Shown here piece after piece: positions 27,655 through 36,798 of a DNA stretch of 64,000 nucleotides. Numbering within the stretch: the first letter of the stretch is position 1; the number at the start of each line of letters is the position of its first letter. The notes under the pieces were generated by a model that was not told where the DNA came from, did not search any database, and saw only the letters and a list, made by a program, of their open reading frames with translations. The position numbers were made by a program, and so were the translations under genes. Origin of the DNA: Halobacteria archaeon HArc-gm2 (GTDB taxonomy: Archaea > Halobacteriota > Halobacteria > Halobacteriales > Haloarculaceae); NCBI GenBank assembly GCA_025517465.1, contig JAOPKE010000001.1, positions 897,657 to 961,656 on the forward strand. Reading direction: 5' to 3'.

Positions 27655-28020
27655 CCCTCGGCGCGCTGGAGTCGCGCGGACCACGCTGCGCGCCGTGGGT
27701 ACTTGCGGGTCCGTGCTTCCTCCACCCCGCCTCGCCCTTTCATCCACCAGGCCCGCACCGCAGCCCTGCCCTTCCCCTGGTCGGCCGACGGGACGGCCTC
27801 CCGGCCGAGCGGTTGCGGGGCGGTCAGGACGCGTGTCGCTCGCCGGACGGCGAGCGACCGGGGAGGGGTGGCGGAGTCAATCGTGAGTGCGTTTCATCGC
27901 ACGAGCGAGGCTGCCCTGGAGGAATGAAAGGGCGAGGCGGGCTCCGGGAACCCCGGACCGATAAGCACCGCAGCGGAGCCAGGAGCGCAGTCGGTCCGCG
28001 GGACCGGAGCGCGCCGAGGG
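27655..28020. repeat. long imperfect inverted repeat (palindromic element, about 100-bp arms)
   Basis: The left arm (about 27655-27752, starting CCCTCGGCGCGCT and ending near CTCGCCCTTTCATCCACCAGG) is the imperfect reverse complement of the right arm (about 27915-28020, CCTGGAGGAATGAAAGGGCGAGG to GCGCGCCGAGGG). The 162-bp centre contains a perfect 10-bp hairpin at 27835-27858. It occupies the 732-bp gap between birA and the pccA 3' end, which holds no credible gene. It looks like a MITE-like or structured dispersed element; no open frame encodes a transposase. Confidence 0.75.
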
Positions 28021-28192
28021 CTTTCGACGTGTTCGCGTCGTCATTGGCACCAGTCTCACTGAGACACCAAATCGTTACAGACACGCCCTATATCGAACGA
28101 ATAGACGTCCCGAACCGAGCAGTCGCTTGCAGTCTCAAAACAGCCGGCACGAAGAGAGAAACACACTACAGCGCACACCCGACGACTTCCCG

Positions 28193-30031
28193 TTACTCGA
28201 TCACGACGAGTCGGTCGCCCATGTCGACGGAGTCGCCCTCGCCGACGGCGACGTCGGTGACGGTGCCGCCGCGTTCGGCGACGATGTCGTTCTCCATCTT
28301 CATCGCCTCCAGAACGCAGAGGACGTCGCCGGACTCCACTTCGTCGCCCTCGGCGACGTTCACTTCGAGGATAGTGCCCTGCATCTCAGCGGCCACCTCG
28401 TCGCCGGCAGCGCTCGACCCGCCGCCACCGCCAGAGTCACCACCGCCGCCGGGCCGGTCGGGTCGCTGGGCGCCGCCGGACTGGTCGAGATCGCCGACGG
28501 GAATGGCGGGCGCGCCGCGCTCTTCGAGTTCGACCTGGAAACGCTTGCCGTTGACCTCGACGGTGAACTCGCGCTCGACGACTTCTTCGTCGTCGCCGTC
28601 GGCGGGTGCGGGCTCGGTGCCCCACTGTTCCTGGGCCTCCTCGATGCGTTCGGGGTCGAGGTTCTCGTCGAGGTACTTCGTCGTGTGCCGGCCCGCGAGG
28701 AACTCCTCGTCGGTGAGCATCAACTGGTGGAAGGGGATGATGGTCGGGAAGCCCTGGATGTCGTAGTCGGGGAGGGCCCGCTTCCCGCGGGCGATGCACT
28801 CGCCGCGGTCCGACCCGTAGGTGATGAGCTTCGCGATCATCGAGTCGTAGTCGGTCACGAGCGAGTCGCCCTGTCGGGCGGCGTCGTCGACGCGGACGCC
28901 GATACCGCCCGGCGGGTCGTACACGTCGAACTCGCCGCCCGTCGCAGGCGCGAAGTCGTTGGCGGCGTTCTCCGCGTTGATGCGGAACTCCATCGCGTGG
29001 CCCTCCAGTTCGACGTCGTCCTGGGCGAAGGTGAGTTCCTGGCCGGCGGCGACCCGGATCTGCCACTTCACGATGTCGATGTCCGTCAGTTCCTCCGTGA
29101 CGGTGTGTTCGACCTGGATGCGCGTGTTGACCTCGAGGAAGTAGAAGTCCGAATCCGCGTCGAGCAGGCCCTCCTCGTTCCGGTCCTCGTCCTCGACGAG
29201 GAACTCGAAGGTGCCGGCGTTGTAGTAGTTCCCGGCGTCGGCGCCGCGACGGGCGGCCTCGCCGATCTTCTCCCTGAGTTCGTCGGTTATCGCGGGGCTG
29301 GGGCCCTCCTCGATGACCTTCTGCTGGCGGCGCTGGAGCGAACAGTCACGTTCGCCGAGGTGGCGCACGTTGCCCTGCCTGTCCCCGAGGATCTGCACTT
29401 CGATGTGGCGCGGGTTGTCGAGGAACCGTTCCAGGTAGACCGAGGCGTTCGAGAAGTACGCCTCACCCTCGCGCTGGGCGGTCTCCAACTGCTCTTCGGC
29501 CTCGTCGGGGCCCTCGACGACTTTCTGGCCCATCCCGCCGCCCCCGCCCTCGGCCTTGATCAGAATCGGATAGCCGTGTTCCTCGCCGAACGCCTTGATC
29601 TGGTCGACGTCCTCGACTGGTTCGGTCGTCCCCGGGACGATGGGGACGTCGGCCTCCCGCATGATCGTCCGGGCCTTGGTCTTCTCGCCGAGGGACTCCA
29701 TCGCGTCGCTCGCGGGCCCGATCCACGTGATCCCCTCGGTCTCTTCGACCCGGCCGGCGAACTCGGCGTTCTCGGCCAGGAAGCCGTATCCGGGGTGGAT
29801 CGCGTCCGCGTCGGCCTTCTGTGCCGCCTCGATGATCGCCTCCTGGTCGGTGTAGGAGTCGGCCGCCCGGGCGGGGCCGACGTTGTAGGCCTCGTCGGCG
29901 TACCGCACGTGCCCCGAGTGTTTGTCCGCCTCGGAGTAGACGGCGACCGTGCCGACTCCGAGTTCCTCGCAGGCCCGCATCACGCGAACCGCGATCTCGC
30001 CCCGGTTGGCCACGAGCACTTTGTCGAACAT
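28193..30031 (-). CDS. pccA: acetyl/propionyl-CoA carboxylase alpha chain (biotin carboxylase + biotin carrier)
   Basis: 612 residues. Biotin carboxylase domain (about 1-450) with '[12 protein letters not shown]' at the N-terminus and ATP-grasp glycine loop '[11 protein letters not shown]'; C-terminal biotinyl carrier domain with EAMKM, biotinylated Lys near 578. A Gly/Ser-rich linker precedes the carrier. Works with PccB and the small PccX to carboxylate acyl-CoA (propionyl-CoA to methylmalonyl-CoA). Its ATG shares a base with the stop of a short leader ORF (TGATG). Confidence 0.95.
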   Translation of the reverse strand: MFDKVLVANRGEIAVRVMRACEELGVGTVAVYSEADKHSGHVRYADEAYNVGPARAADSYTDQEAIIEAAQKADADAIHPGYGFLAENAEFAGRVEETEGITWIGPASDAMESLGEKTKARTIMREADVPIVPGTTEPVEDVDQIKAFGEEHGYPILIKAEGGGGGMGQKVVEGPDEAEEQLETAQREGEAYFSNASVYLERFLDNPRHIEVQILGDRQGNVRHLGERDCSLQRRQQKVIEEGPSPAITDELREKIGEAARRGADAGNYYNAGTFEFLVEDEDRNEEGLLDADSDFYFLEVNTRIQVEHTVTEELTDIDIVKWQIRVAAGQELTFAQDDVELEGHAMEFRINAENAANDFAPATGGEFDVYDPPGGIGVRVDDAARQGDSLVTDYDSMIAKLITYGSDRGECIARGKRALPDYDIQGFPTIIPFHQLMLTDEEFLAGRHTTKYLDENLDPERIEEAQEQWGTEPAPADGDDEEVVEREFTVEVNGKRFQVELEERGAPAIPVGDLDQSGGAQRPDRPGGGGDSGGGGGSSAAGDEVAAEMQGTILEVNVAEGDEVESGDVLCVLEAMKMENDIVAERGGTVTDVAVGEGDSVDMGDRLVVIE

Positions 30032-30141
30032 CAGACCGACCTCCTCGGTGTGTTCGGACGTGGACGGTCGGGCGACCCAGCGCGAGGGGTCCGACGTCGT
30101 CCGTACAAATCCGCACGTCCAGTCCGGGATTTGTCAAACAT
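30031..30141 (-). CDS. possible 36-residue leader peptide upstream of pccA
   Basis: An ATG at 30141 lies about 28 bp downstream of a good TATA box (30164-30173), the spacing expected for a leaderless start. The frame runs 36 codons (MFDKSRTG... ending PRRSV) and its TGA overlaps the pccA ATG as TGATG. It begins with the same four residues as PccA (MFDK). The Arg/Pro-rich composition is unlike a normal haloarchaeal protein, so it may be a regulatory or coupling ORF, or chance. Confidence 0.35.
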   Translation of the reverse strand: MFDKSRTGRADLYGRRRTPRAGSPDRPRPNTPRRSV

Positions 30142-30163
30142 ACCACTCTGTACCGACAGTCCG

Positions 30164-30173
30164 ACCTTAAAAC
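30164..30173 (-). promoter_or_regulatory. TATA box upstream of pccA leader
   Basis: Minus strand AGTTTTAAGG. Implies pccA has its own promoter, separate from pccB-pccX, with a leader of about 110 nt that contains a short ORF. Confidence 0.55.
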
Positions 30174-30264
30174 TATGCGGAGCGGCGTCGTCGAAACGGC
30201 CGCTCTGTGGTCCAGAACCGGTGCCTTCGCCTGACGTTGTGTCCTCGGTCATAGTCGATTGGAT

Positions 30265-30567
30265 CTACATTCGGTCCGTCCGCCCTGCTGCCGTCCATTC
30301 GTCGCCCGGTGCGTCGTCTCGAATCCGGATCGTTCGCTGCTGGGTCGCCTCGATGCGGCCGGCGAAGGTCCACTCCCGACCGTTCCAGTCCGGTTCCTCG
30401 CTGCCCGACGAGGCGGCGGCCGCCGCGGCCGCCAGTTCCCCGTCTCGCACGTGGGCGCCGATAGCGACGGCGATAGCGGCCGCCTCGTCGGGACTCGCCG
30501 ACGGCACTGCCCGCGTGACGGCGTCGACGAGCGCCGGTTCGACGGCGCCTGCACTGTCCGTCGACAT
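30265..30567 (-). CDS. pccX: small third subunit of propionyl-CoA carboxylase (PccX-like)
   Basis: 100 residues, Ala-rich helix-forming N-terminal half ('[30 protein letters not shown]') and a conserved 'W...[15 protein letters not shown]' segment. In Haloferax mediterranei a small PccX is reported to be needed for carboxylase activity; size and position (1 bp after pccB, before pccA) fit. Resembles the epsilon subunits of actinobacterial acyl-CoA carboxylases. Confidence 0.8.
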   Translation of the reverse strand: MSTDSAGAVEPALVDAVTRAVPSASPDEAAAIAVAIGAHVRDGELAAAAAAASSGSEEPDWNGREWTFAGRIEATQQRTIRIRDDAPGDEWTAAGRTDRM

Positions 30568-30568
30568 G

Positions 30569-32119
30569 TTAGAGCGGGATATTTCCGTGTTTCCGGTCCG
30601 GGCGGTCCGTTCGTTTGCCCCGGAGCGTCTCCAGGTCGCCGATCAGACGCGAACGGGTCTCCCGCGGTTCGAGCACGTCGTCGACGAACCCGCGCTCCGC
30701 CGCCGTGTAGGGGTTGGCGAAGGCGTCGCGGTACTCCTCGATGAGCTCCGCGCGACGCTGTTCGACGTTCTCCGCCGCGTCGAGCTCGTCGTCGTAGAGG
30801 ACGTTGACCGCGCCCTGTGGCCCCATCACCGCGATCTCGGCCGACGGCCAGGCGTAGTTCACGTCCGCGCCGACGTGCTTCGATGCCATGACGTCGTACG
30901 CCCCGCCGTAGGCCTTCCGGGTGATGACGGTCAAGAGCGGCACCGTCGCCTCCGAGTAGGCGTACAGCAGCTTCGCGCCGTGCTTGATGATGCCACCCGT
31001 CTCCTGGTCCTTGCCGGGCATGAACCCGGGCACGTCGACGAAGGTGACGATGGGGATGTTGAACGCGTCGCAGAAGCGAACGAAGCGCGCGCCCTTCATC
31101 GACGAGTCGATGTCGAGCGTCCCGGCGTTGACCCGGGGCTGGTTGCCGACGACGCCGACGCTGTGACCGTCCAGTCGGGCGAAGCCGGTGACGATGTTCC
31201 GGGCGAAGGAGTCGGCCACCTCGAAGAAGGATCCCTCGTCCATCACCCCCTCGACGACCCGGACGATGTCGTAGGGCTTCTGTGGCTCGTCCGGAACGAC
31301 GTCGATCAGTTCCTCGTCGGCTCGGTCGGGGTCGTCCCAGGGCTCGACGCGCGGGGGGTCCTGGACGTTGTTCTGCGGGAGGTACGAGAGGAGGTACCGG
31401 ATGTCGTCCATCGCCGCCTTCTCGTCGTCGGCGGTGAAGTGGGCGACGCCCGATTCGGTGGCGTGGGTCTGGGCGCCGCCGAGTTCGTCGAAACCGACTT
31501 CCTCGCCGGTGACCGTCTCGATGACGTCCGGGCCGGTGATGAACATGTGGCTCGTCTCGTTCACCATGTAGACGAAGTCGGTGATGGCTGGGGAGTACAC
31601 CGCACCACCGGCGCAGGGCCCCATGATGGCAGAGATCTGGGGGACGACGCCGCTGGCCTGCTGATTCCGGTGGAAGATGTCGGCGTAGCCCGCCAGCGAG
31701 TCGATTCCCTCCTGGATGCGGGCGCCTGCAGAGTCGTTGAGTCCGATGATCGGTGAGCCCGTCTCGACAGCCTTGTCCATCACCTTGCACACCTTCTGGG
31801 CGAACACTTCACCCAGCGACCCACCGAAGACGGTGAAGTCGTGGGCGAAGACGAACACCTTGCGCCCGTCGACTTCGCCGTAGCCCGTGACGACGCCGTC
31901 GCCGGGCACCTTCTTCTCGGCCATGTCGAAGTTGGTGCTCCGGTGTTCACGCAACTGGTCGAACTCGACGAAACTGTCGTCGTCGAGAAAGTAGTCGATG
32001 CGCTCGCGCGCGGTCAGTTTGCCCTTCTCGTGCTGGGACTCGATGCGTTCCTCGCCGCCACCCCGCTCCGCTGCCGCCTTGCGTTCGCGGAGGTCATCGA
32101 CGCGGTCTTCGTGAGTCAC
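30569..32119 (-). CDS. pccB: acetyl/propionyl-CoA carboxylase beta chain (carboxyltransferase)
   Basis: 516 residues. Crotonase-like carboxyltransferase with N-lobe ('[13 protein letters not shown]') and C-lobe ('[34 protein letters not shown]', '[13 protein letters not shown]') oxyanion loops. Takes CO2 from biotin on PccA to propionyl/acetyl-CoA. Starts with GTG at 32119. Operon order pccB, pccX, pccA. Confidence 0.95.
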   Translation of the reverse strand: MTHEDRVDDLRERKAAAERGGGEERIESQHEKGKLTARERIDYFLDDDSFVEFDQLREHRSTNFDMAEKKVPGDGVVTGYGEVDGRKVFVFAHDFTVFGGSLGEVFAQKVCKVMDKAVETGSPIIGLNDSAGARIQEGIDSLAGYADIFHRNQQASGVVPQISAIMGPCAGGAVYSPAITDFVYMVNETSHMFITGPDVIETVTGEEVGFDELGGAQTHATESGVAHFTADDEKAAMDDIRYLLSYLPQNNVQDPPRVEPWDDPDRADEELIDVVPDEPQKPYDIVRVVEGVMDEGSFFEVADSFARNIVTGFARLDGHSVGVVGNQPRVNAGTLDIDSSMKGARFVRFCDAFNIPIVTFVDVPGFMPGKDQETGGIIKHGAKLLYAYSEATVPLLTVITRKAYGGAYDVMASKHVGADVNYAWPSAEIAVMGPQGAVNVLYDDELDAAENVEQRRAELIEEYRDAFANPYTAAERGFVDDVLEPRETRSRLIGDLETLRGKRTDRPDRKHGNIPL

Positions 32120-32352
32120 GACACACCAGCCCTCCTGCGCTCGTCCATGTACCAGGCCAGGGGAGGGGACGAGAAAAGCGTTATCGGAAACCGAACGATC
32201 AAAAATGTAAAATACGGTTCCACCCCCTCCGCCACCACCTATATTGAACTAGTGATTCCCGCAATACTGTCGCAGTCGTCGCCGAGCGCCTCCGATGCGT
32301 GGACCAGCACCAGACCGTCGGAGTTTTGACGCCCAGTCGCCTCAGTCCGTGC

Positions 32353-32979
32353 GTGAAGAACGTCGCAGAGTCCCTCTCGAACCCCTTCGGCTTCGACCCC
32401 GGCTGTGACCGGTTCGTCCCCGGATACGGCGACGCCAACGCCCACTTCCACGTCGTCGGCGACCACCCGGGCGTCCACGGCGGCGTCGACTCCGGCATCC
32501 CGTTCACCGGGTCCGAGAGCGGCGAGCGACTCCAGCGAGCACTCGCCGACGCCGGCCTGCTCGACGCCGCGGGGTCACCCCCGGAAGTGGGCAAGACCTA
32601 CCTCTCCTACCTCCACATGTGCGGAGCCGACGGAACGCCCTCGCAGACGTCCTACGACGACCTCGAACCGCTGTTCGACTCGGAGTTCCGCGCCATCACC
32701 GCCCACGTCATCCTCCCCGTCGGCGAGCGGGCGACGCGTCACGTCTTTTCCGTCGCGACGGCCGAGTCAGCGGACGACGTCGACATGGACGCCCTGCACG
32801 CGACCGAGGTGATGGGGTCGGGGTGGCTCGTCTACCCGATCAAGGAACCGATGGCGTGGACCGACGAGGACGAGACCGCACTGGTCGACGCACTCGTGGC
32901 CCTCCAGGAAACGGATTACCGGCGCGAGGCCGACCTCGGCCGGTTCGGGCCCACCGGTGAGTCGTACCTCGTGAGGTAG
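32353..32979 (+). CDS. uracil-DNA glycosylase superfamily protein
   Basis: About 208 residues from a GTG at 32353, which follows a TTTTG promoter-like stretch by about 28 bp; an in-frame ATG at 32299 would add 18 less convincing residues. 'VVGDHPGVHGGVDSGIPFTGSESGERLQRAL' fits the motif-1 region of family 4/5-type UDGs (GExPGxxE...GxPFxGxxG), with Asp/His changes. Cysteines ('DPGC', 'YLHMCG') are few, so a 4Fe-4S cluster is uncertain. DNA repair role inferred. Confidence 0.75.
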   Translation: MKNVAESLSNPFGFDPGCDRFVPGYGDANAHFHVVGDHPGVHGGVDSGIPFTGSESGERLQRALADAGLLDAAGSPPEVGKTYLSYLHMCGADGTPSQTSYDDLEPLFDSEFRAITAHVILPVGERATRHVFSVATAESADDVDMDALHATEVMGSGWLVYPIKEPMAWTDEDETALVDALVALQETDYRREADLGRFGPTGESYLVR

Positions 32980-33053
32980 CCCGGGCCGCGAGTCGGGACG
33001 GCGCACCTCGCGCACCGATAGAATTTTGACGGACTGCCGAGGACACGTCGTCT

Positions 33054-33500
33054 ATGCGACGTATCGTCGAGCGATACGGTCCGAACTCCCCGCGCGGCCG
33101 CGCCGTCGCGTCGGCCGTCTTCGGGTCCATCGGCTTCACCGCGCTGTTCACGGTCCTCGCGCACCTGTTCGCCGTTCAGTTCCAGTTCACGGAGTCGGCG
33201 TCGTTCCTCCTGACGCTGACCGTCGGCCTCGTCTTCACGACGCTCGCCTACTGGGAGGCGGAAGCGGTCGTGCGTCGCGCGGAAGCGGCGCCCGAACCGG
33301 CGCGAGACTCGACGCGTGAGACCGGGTACGGGCAGGCGTCCACCGACGGCGACGCGGATCCTATCGCCGACCTCCAGCACCGATACGCTCAAGGAGAACT
33401 ATCCACGGAGGAGTTCGAGGAGCGCGTCGAACGACTGGTCGAGACTGACAACCGGGTCGAGGCGAGCGACGTCCGTGATCTAGAACTGGACCGGGCCTGA
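33054..33500 (+). CDS. SHOCT-domain membrane protein
   Basis: 148 residues. Two transmembrane helices (about 17-40 and 45-66), then a polar linker and a C-terminal SHOCT motif ('DPIADLQHRYAQGELSTEEFEERVERLVE', about 101-130). SHOCT domains are short oligomerisation modules; function unknown. TATA-like GAATTTTGAC is about 30 bp upstream. Confidence 0.85.
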   Translation: MRRIVERYGPNSPRGRAVASAVFGSIGFTALFTVLAHLFAVQFQFTESASFLLTLTVGLVFTTLAYWEAEAVVRRAEAAPEPARDSTRETGYGQASTDGDADPIADLQHRYAQGELSTEEFEERVERLVETDNRVEASDVRDLELDRA

Positions 33501-33534
33501 GACCACGGTCCCCGTTCCAGAAAGACCGATCGGG

Positions 33535-33543
33535 TACTTTATA
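33535..33543 (+). promoter_or_regulatory. TATA box for CPBP protease gene
   Basis: ACTTTATAC, about 28 bp before the ATG at 33567. Confidence 0.6.
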
Positions 33544-33566
33544 CAATTCTCGTTGACATTACCGGC

Positions 33567-34469
33567 ATGGCTCAACTATCGAGCGGTGAGGGGGCGTCCC
33601 GGCGAATCACCTTCGAGGGCGGGGTGACGTGGCTCGCGTTCTTCCTCGTCGTTGCTGCTCTAGAAGTGGCAGCAGGTAACCTGATCGCGAACGTCTGGGC
33701 CATCGGTCCCCCAATTCCGGTCGTCGAGTCCAACGCCATCACGACCGGGCAGTCCATGCTGTTCGTCGGATTCGTCTGGTGGGTGCTTCGATCCGAAGGG
33801 GTAGCATTCGGCGAGATCGGTCTCTCACCACGGCTCCTGGTGCCAGCGACCGTCGCCGTCGCCGGATCCTACGTCGCTATCAACGCCCTCGGTATCGGAC
33901 TCGCATTCGCGACGGAGAGACTCGCGTCGGTCGGGTACCACTGGACAGTCCCGCCGGGAGAGGCCGTCGTCGAGTTCCTGCTCCAGCTCGTCACCGTCGC
34001 GTTCGTCGAAGAACTGACCTACCGCGGGTATCTCCAGACCAAGGTCGTCGGCCTCCTCACGGACGCGACCAGGAAGCGAATCGCGCTCGGAATCGGTCTC
34101 GCGGGCGCTCTCTTCGCGCTGGCGCATATACCGCGAATACTCACGGACGGGTCACCGGGGGGGATGACGCCGCTGGTCTACCTCGTCACGCTCACCCTGA
34201 GCGGGATGACCTACGGGGCCCTCTACGAAGCGACCCAGAACCTGTACGTCCCAATCATATTCCACGCCGCGGGGAACATGCCGGGAACCGCTGGCATTCT
34301 CTTCTACGACACCGGCGGGTGGCCGGCGTGGGCTACGGCCGTCGATTCGCTCGCGTTCCTGGTCATTCTGGTCGCGATGATCGTCGTCTATAGACGGTGG
34401 GCGTCCGTGGCCGAGACGTTGCCAGTGTGGACGAAGCGAGAAGACACCACGGCGACCGTCGCGAGATAG
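33567..34469 (+). CDS. CPBP-family intramembrane metalloprotease (CAAX protease-like)
   Basis: 300 residues, about eight hydrophobic segments. Catalytic motifs: E148-E149-x3-R153 in 'FVEELTYRGY', a His in 'LAHIPRI', and 'HAAGN' near the C-terminus. Family members cleave or bind substrates within the membrane. Substrate unknown. A second CPBP gene lies at 45985. Confidence 0.88.
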   Translation: MAQLSSGEGASRRITFEGGVTWLAFFLVVAALEVAAGNLIANVWAIGPPIPVVESNAITTGQSMLFVGFVWWVLRSEGVAFGEIGLSPRLLVPATVAVAGSYVAINALGIGLAFATERLASVGYHWTVPPGEAVVEFLLQLVTVAFVEELTYRGYLQTKVVGLLTDATRKRIALGIGLAGALFALAHIPRILTDGSPGGMTPLVYLVTLTLSGMTYGALYEATQNLYVPIIFHAAGNMPGTAGILFYDTGGWPAWATAVDSLAFLVILVAMIVVYRRWASVAETLPVWTKREDTTATVAR

Positions 34470-34590
34470 CGGCTGTCCGTCAGGACGTACCGGCGCGGGA
34501 ACCGACGGACCCCGGGGTCGACCGGGAACCAGCAGGCTACGCCTCACTCGGCTTGATACGCTGCTCGCGCCGTCGCGCTCGTTGGGACTG

Positions 34591-35298
34591 TCACGTCTCC
34601 CCGTACACCGGCACCGCAGCCCCACTCGTCACCGTCGCGGCGTCCGAACAGAGGAACATAACGACCTCGGCGATGTCGGCCGGGTCGACCCACTCGGAGT
34701 GGTCGGCGTCGGGCATCATCTCCCGATTCATCGGCGTGTCGATGACGCTCGGCATGACGGCGTTGGCCCGCACCGTCCCCAGGTTCTCCTCGGCGATGGT
34801 CTCGGTGAGCAGTCGGACGCCCGCCTTCGTCGCGCGGTAGATGCCGTCGCCCTCGCCGCCTTCGAGCGAGGAGCGGGCCGAGACCGACAGGATCGCTCCT
34901 TCGCTCTCCCGGAGGTGAGGGAGTGCGTGTTTCGACGCCAGGAACGTGGTTTTCAGGTTGACGTCGAAGAGGAAGTCGAACGTGTCGACGTCAGTCTCGT
35001 GGATGGGGTCGCCGCCGCGCCAGGTTCCGGCGATGTTACACAGCGCGTCCAGGCCGCCGTGGTCCGCGACGACGTCGTCGACGACGCGCTTGACCTCCGA
35101 CTCCGCGGTGAAGTCACCCTGGTAGAAGTCGACCCGGTCGGGGTCCAGCGCGAACTCCTCGCTATCCGGGGCGACAACGTCGGCACCGCAGACTGTGGCG
35201 CCCGCGTCGTCGAACGCCCGCGCGACAGCACTGCCCAGCGCCCCGCCGACGCCCGTGATCAGTACGACGTCGCCGCCGAAATCGAAGTCGACGTTCAT
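34591..35298 (-). CDS. short-chain dehydrogenase/reductase (SDR)
   Basis: 235 residues, classical SDR. 'ITGVGGALGSAVARAF' is the nucleotide-binding loop, 'CNIAGTWRGG' the NNAG-like motif, 'LSVSARS' the Ser and 'YRATKAGVR' the YxxxK. Asp after the second strand ('CGADVV') suggests NAD preference. Start ATG 35298 has ACTTTATCTC about 28 bp upstream. Substrate not inferable. Confidence 0.92.
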   Translation of the reverse strand: MNVDFDFGGDVVLITGVGGALGSAVARAFDDAGATVCGADVVAPDSEEFALDPDRVDFYQGDFTAESEVKRVVDDVVADHGGLDALCNIAGTWRGGDPIHETDVDTFDFLFDVNLKTTFLASKHALPHLRESEGAILSVSARSSLEGGEGDGIYRATKAGVRLLTETIAEENLGTVRANAVMPSVIDTPMNREMMPDADHSEWVDPADIAEVVMFLCSDAATVTSGAAVPVYGET

Positions 35299-35320
35299 GC
35301 CCGAACTGTCGGCCGGATAA

Positions 35321-35330
35321 GAGATAAAGT
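35321..35330 (-). promoter_or_regulatory. TATA box for SDR gene
   Basis: Minus strand ACTTTATCTC, about 28 bp before the SDR ATG. Confidence 0.6.
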
Positions 35331-35394
35331 TTCGTCGGGCTGTCAGGGCTGCGAGGACGGGAAAGCACTTTACCCGCCCCGGCGACGAACCACC

Positions 35395-36054
35395 ATGCGC
35401 TGTATCGCCCACCGCGGCTTCGCGGGGGAGTTCGCCGAGAACACCGTGGGAGCGGTCGCGAGCGCCGCCGAGATCGCCGACTGGGTCGAGGTCGACGTCC
35501 GTCGCTGTGGCTCCGGCGAACTCGTCGTCGTTCACGACGAGACGGTCGACCGGGTGACCGACGCCACCGGCGAGGTGGCGGAGCTATCGCAGGCCGAACT
35601 GGCCCAGCTGAACGTCCTCGGCAGCGGTGAGGGGATTCCCACGCTCGCGGAGGTGCTGGAGGTCCTCCCGCCGTCTGTCGGGATCAACGTCGACCTGAAG
35701 GAGAACGGCCTCGCGACCGACGCCGTCGACGTCCTCGGCGCCCACGACGGCGGCGTGCTGGTCTCCTCGTTCGACGCCGGCGTGCTGGCGGAAGTGACCG
35801 TGCTCGCCGACTACCCGCGCGCGCTCCTCGTCGAAGCCGACCCGGAGGAGCGACTCGCCCGGGCCGCCGACCTCAACTGCACCGCCATCCACCCCCACTG
35901 GGACATCTGCGACGAGCGGTTCGTCTCGCGGGCCCACGACGCCAACCTGACGGTCAACGCCTGGACCATCCGGGACAGCGTCGGCGCCGTCTCGGCCCGG
36001 AACGCCGGCGTCGACGGGTTCATCACCGATCACAGCGAGTTCTGCGCGGAGTAG
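35395..36054 (+). CDS. glycerophosphodiester phosphodiesterase
   Basis: 219 residues, GDPD TIM barrel. 'AHRGFAGEFAENTVGA' gives the first catalytic His and the E/N pair, 'VEVDVRR' the metal ligands, 'VVVHDE' the second His. C-terminal 'VNAWTIRDSVGA' and 'DGFITDHSE' are typical. Hydrolyses glycerophosphodiesters to glycerol phosphate. Small, single-domain, no signal peptide. Confidence 0.92.
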   Translation: MRCIAHRGFAGEFAENTVGAVASAAEIADWVEVDVRRCGSGELVVVHDETVDRVTDATGEVAELSQAELAQLNVLGSGEGIPTLAEVLEVLPPSVGINVDLKENGLATDAVDVLGAHDGGVLVSSFDAGVLAEVTVLADYPRALLVEADPEERLARAADLNCTAIHPHWDICDERFVSRAHDANLTVNAWTIRDSVGAVSARNAGVDGFITDHSEFCAE

Positions 36055-36063
36055 GACGGTCGC

Positions 36064-36798
36064 TCAGAGGCCGGCCAGGTTCTGCCGGAGTTTGATGGTC
36101 GCCGTCATCAGCGCCGTCGCGGTCATGATGACGAACACAACCTGGATGTGGAGGACGACGACCTGGTCCAGGCCGGCGACGACGGCGAGTTCGGCGATGG
36201 GGATCAGCGACGCGAACAGCAACACCGGCAGCAGGTGCCGGAGGAGCGTGTCGACGACTGTCCCCTGGACGCGCGAGGCCGACGTCCCGCGCCGGCCGAC
36301 GACGAAACCCACCGTGAGGAAGACGAGTGCAGCGATGCCTTCCAGGGCGGCGACGGCGTGGTGGTCCGCGTTCCAGGCAGTCCCGACGGTGACGGCGACG
36401 ACGACGACGGCGCCCGCGAGCCAGAATGGACGGCCCGGACCGACTGCGCCCGACCCCGGTGTCCCGGTCGGCACCGAATTACGGTACAGCGACTGGAGCA
36501 CGAGTGCGAGCAACAGGACGTGGGCGAGCATGACCCCGCGGCGGTACGACGTCTGGAGCGAACTCACGATGTCGACGACGCCGAGCAGCGCGAAGAGGAC
36601 GGCCGTGACACCGACGAACGCCAGCGTGCGCCACAGCGCGTCCTGACCGGCCAGTTCCGCCACGCGGTCGTTGCGGTACGCGTAGAACGTGAATCGCAGG
36701 CCGAGCACGCCGAGCAGGACCAGCGCGATGAAGAAGATGAACGTGAGGTTCGGGTTCCCACCGACCAGGTCGAGCCCCAGTTCGACGGCAGCGATCAC
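36064..36798 (-). CDS. seven-transmembrane protein of unknown function
   Basis: 244 residues with seven evenly spaced hydrophobic helices and short loops, reminiscent of 7-TM sensor domains, but no family recognised. GTG start at 36798 overlaps the stop of the upstream kinase-like gene (GTGA), so the two are translationally coupled and may act together at the membrane. No soluble output domain of its own. Confidence 0.78.
   Translation of the reverse strand: MIAAVELGLDLVGGNPNLTFIFFIALVLLGVLGLRFTFYAYRNDRVAELAGQDALWRTLAFVGVTAVLFALLGVVDIVSSLQTSYRRGVMLAHVLLLALVLQSLYRNSVPTGTPGSGAVGPGRPFWLAGAVVVVAVTVGTAWNADHHAVAALEGIAALVFLTVGFVVGRRGTSASRVQGTVVDTLLRHLLPVLLFASLIPIAELAVVAGLDQVVVLHIQVVFVIMTATALMTATIKLRQNLAGL

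Noticed and set aside
28127..31756. Very long (over 1200 codons) open frame antisense to pccA, pccX and pccB
   Set aside because: Typical open antisense frame in high-GC coding DNA; the opposite strand carries clear enzyme families.
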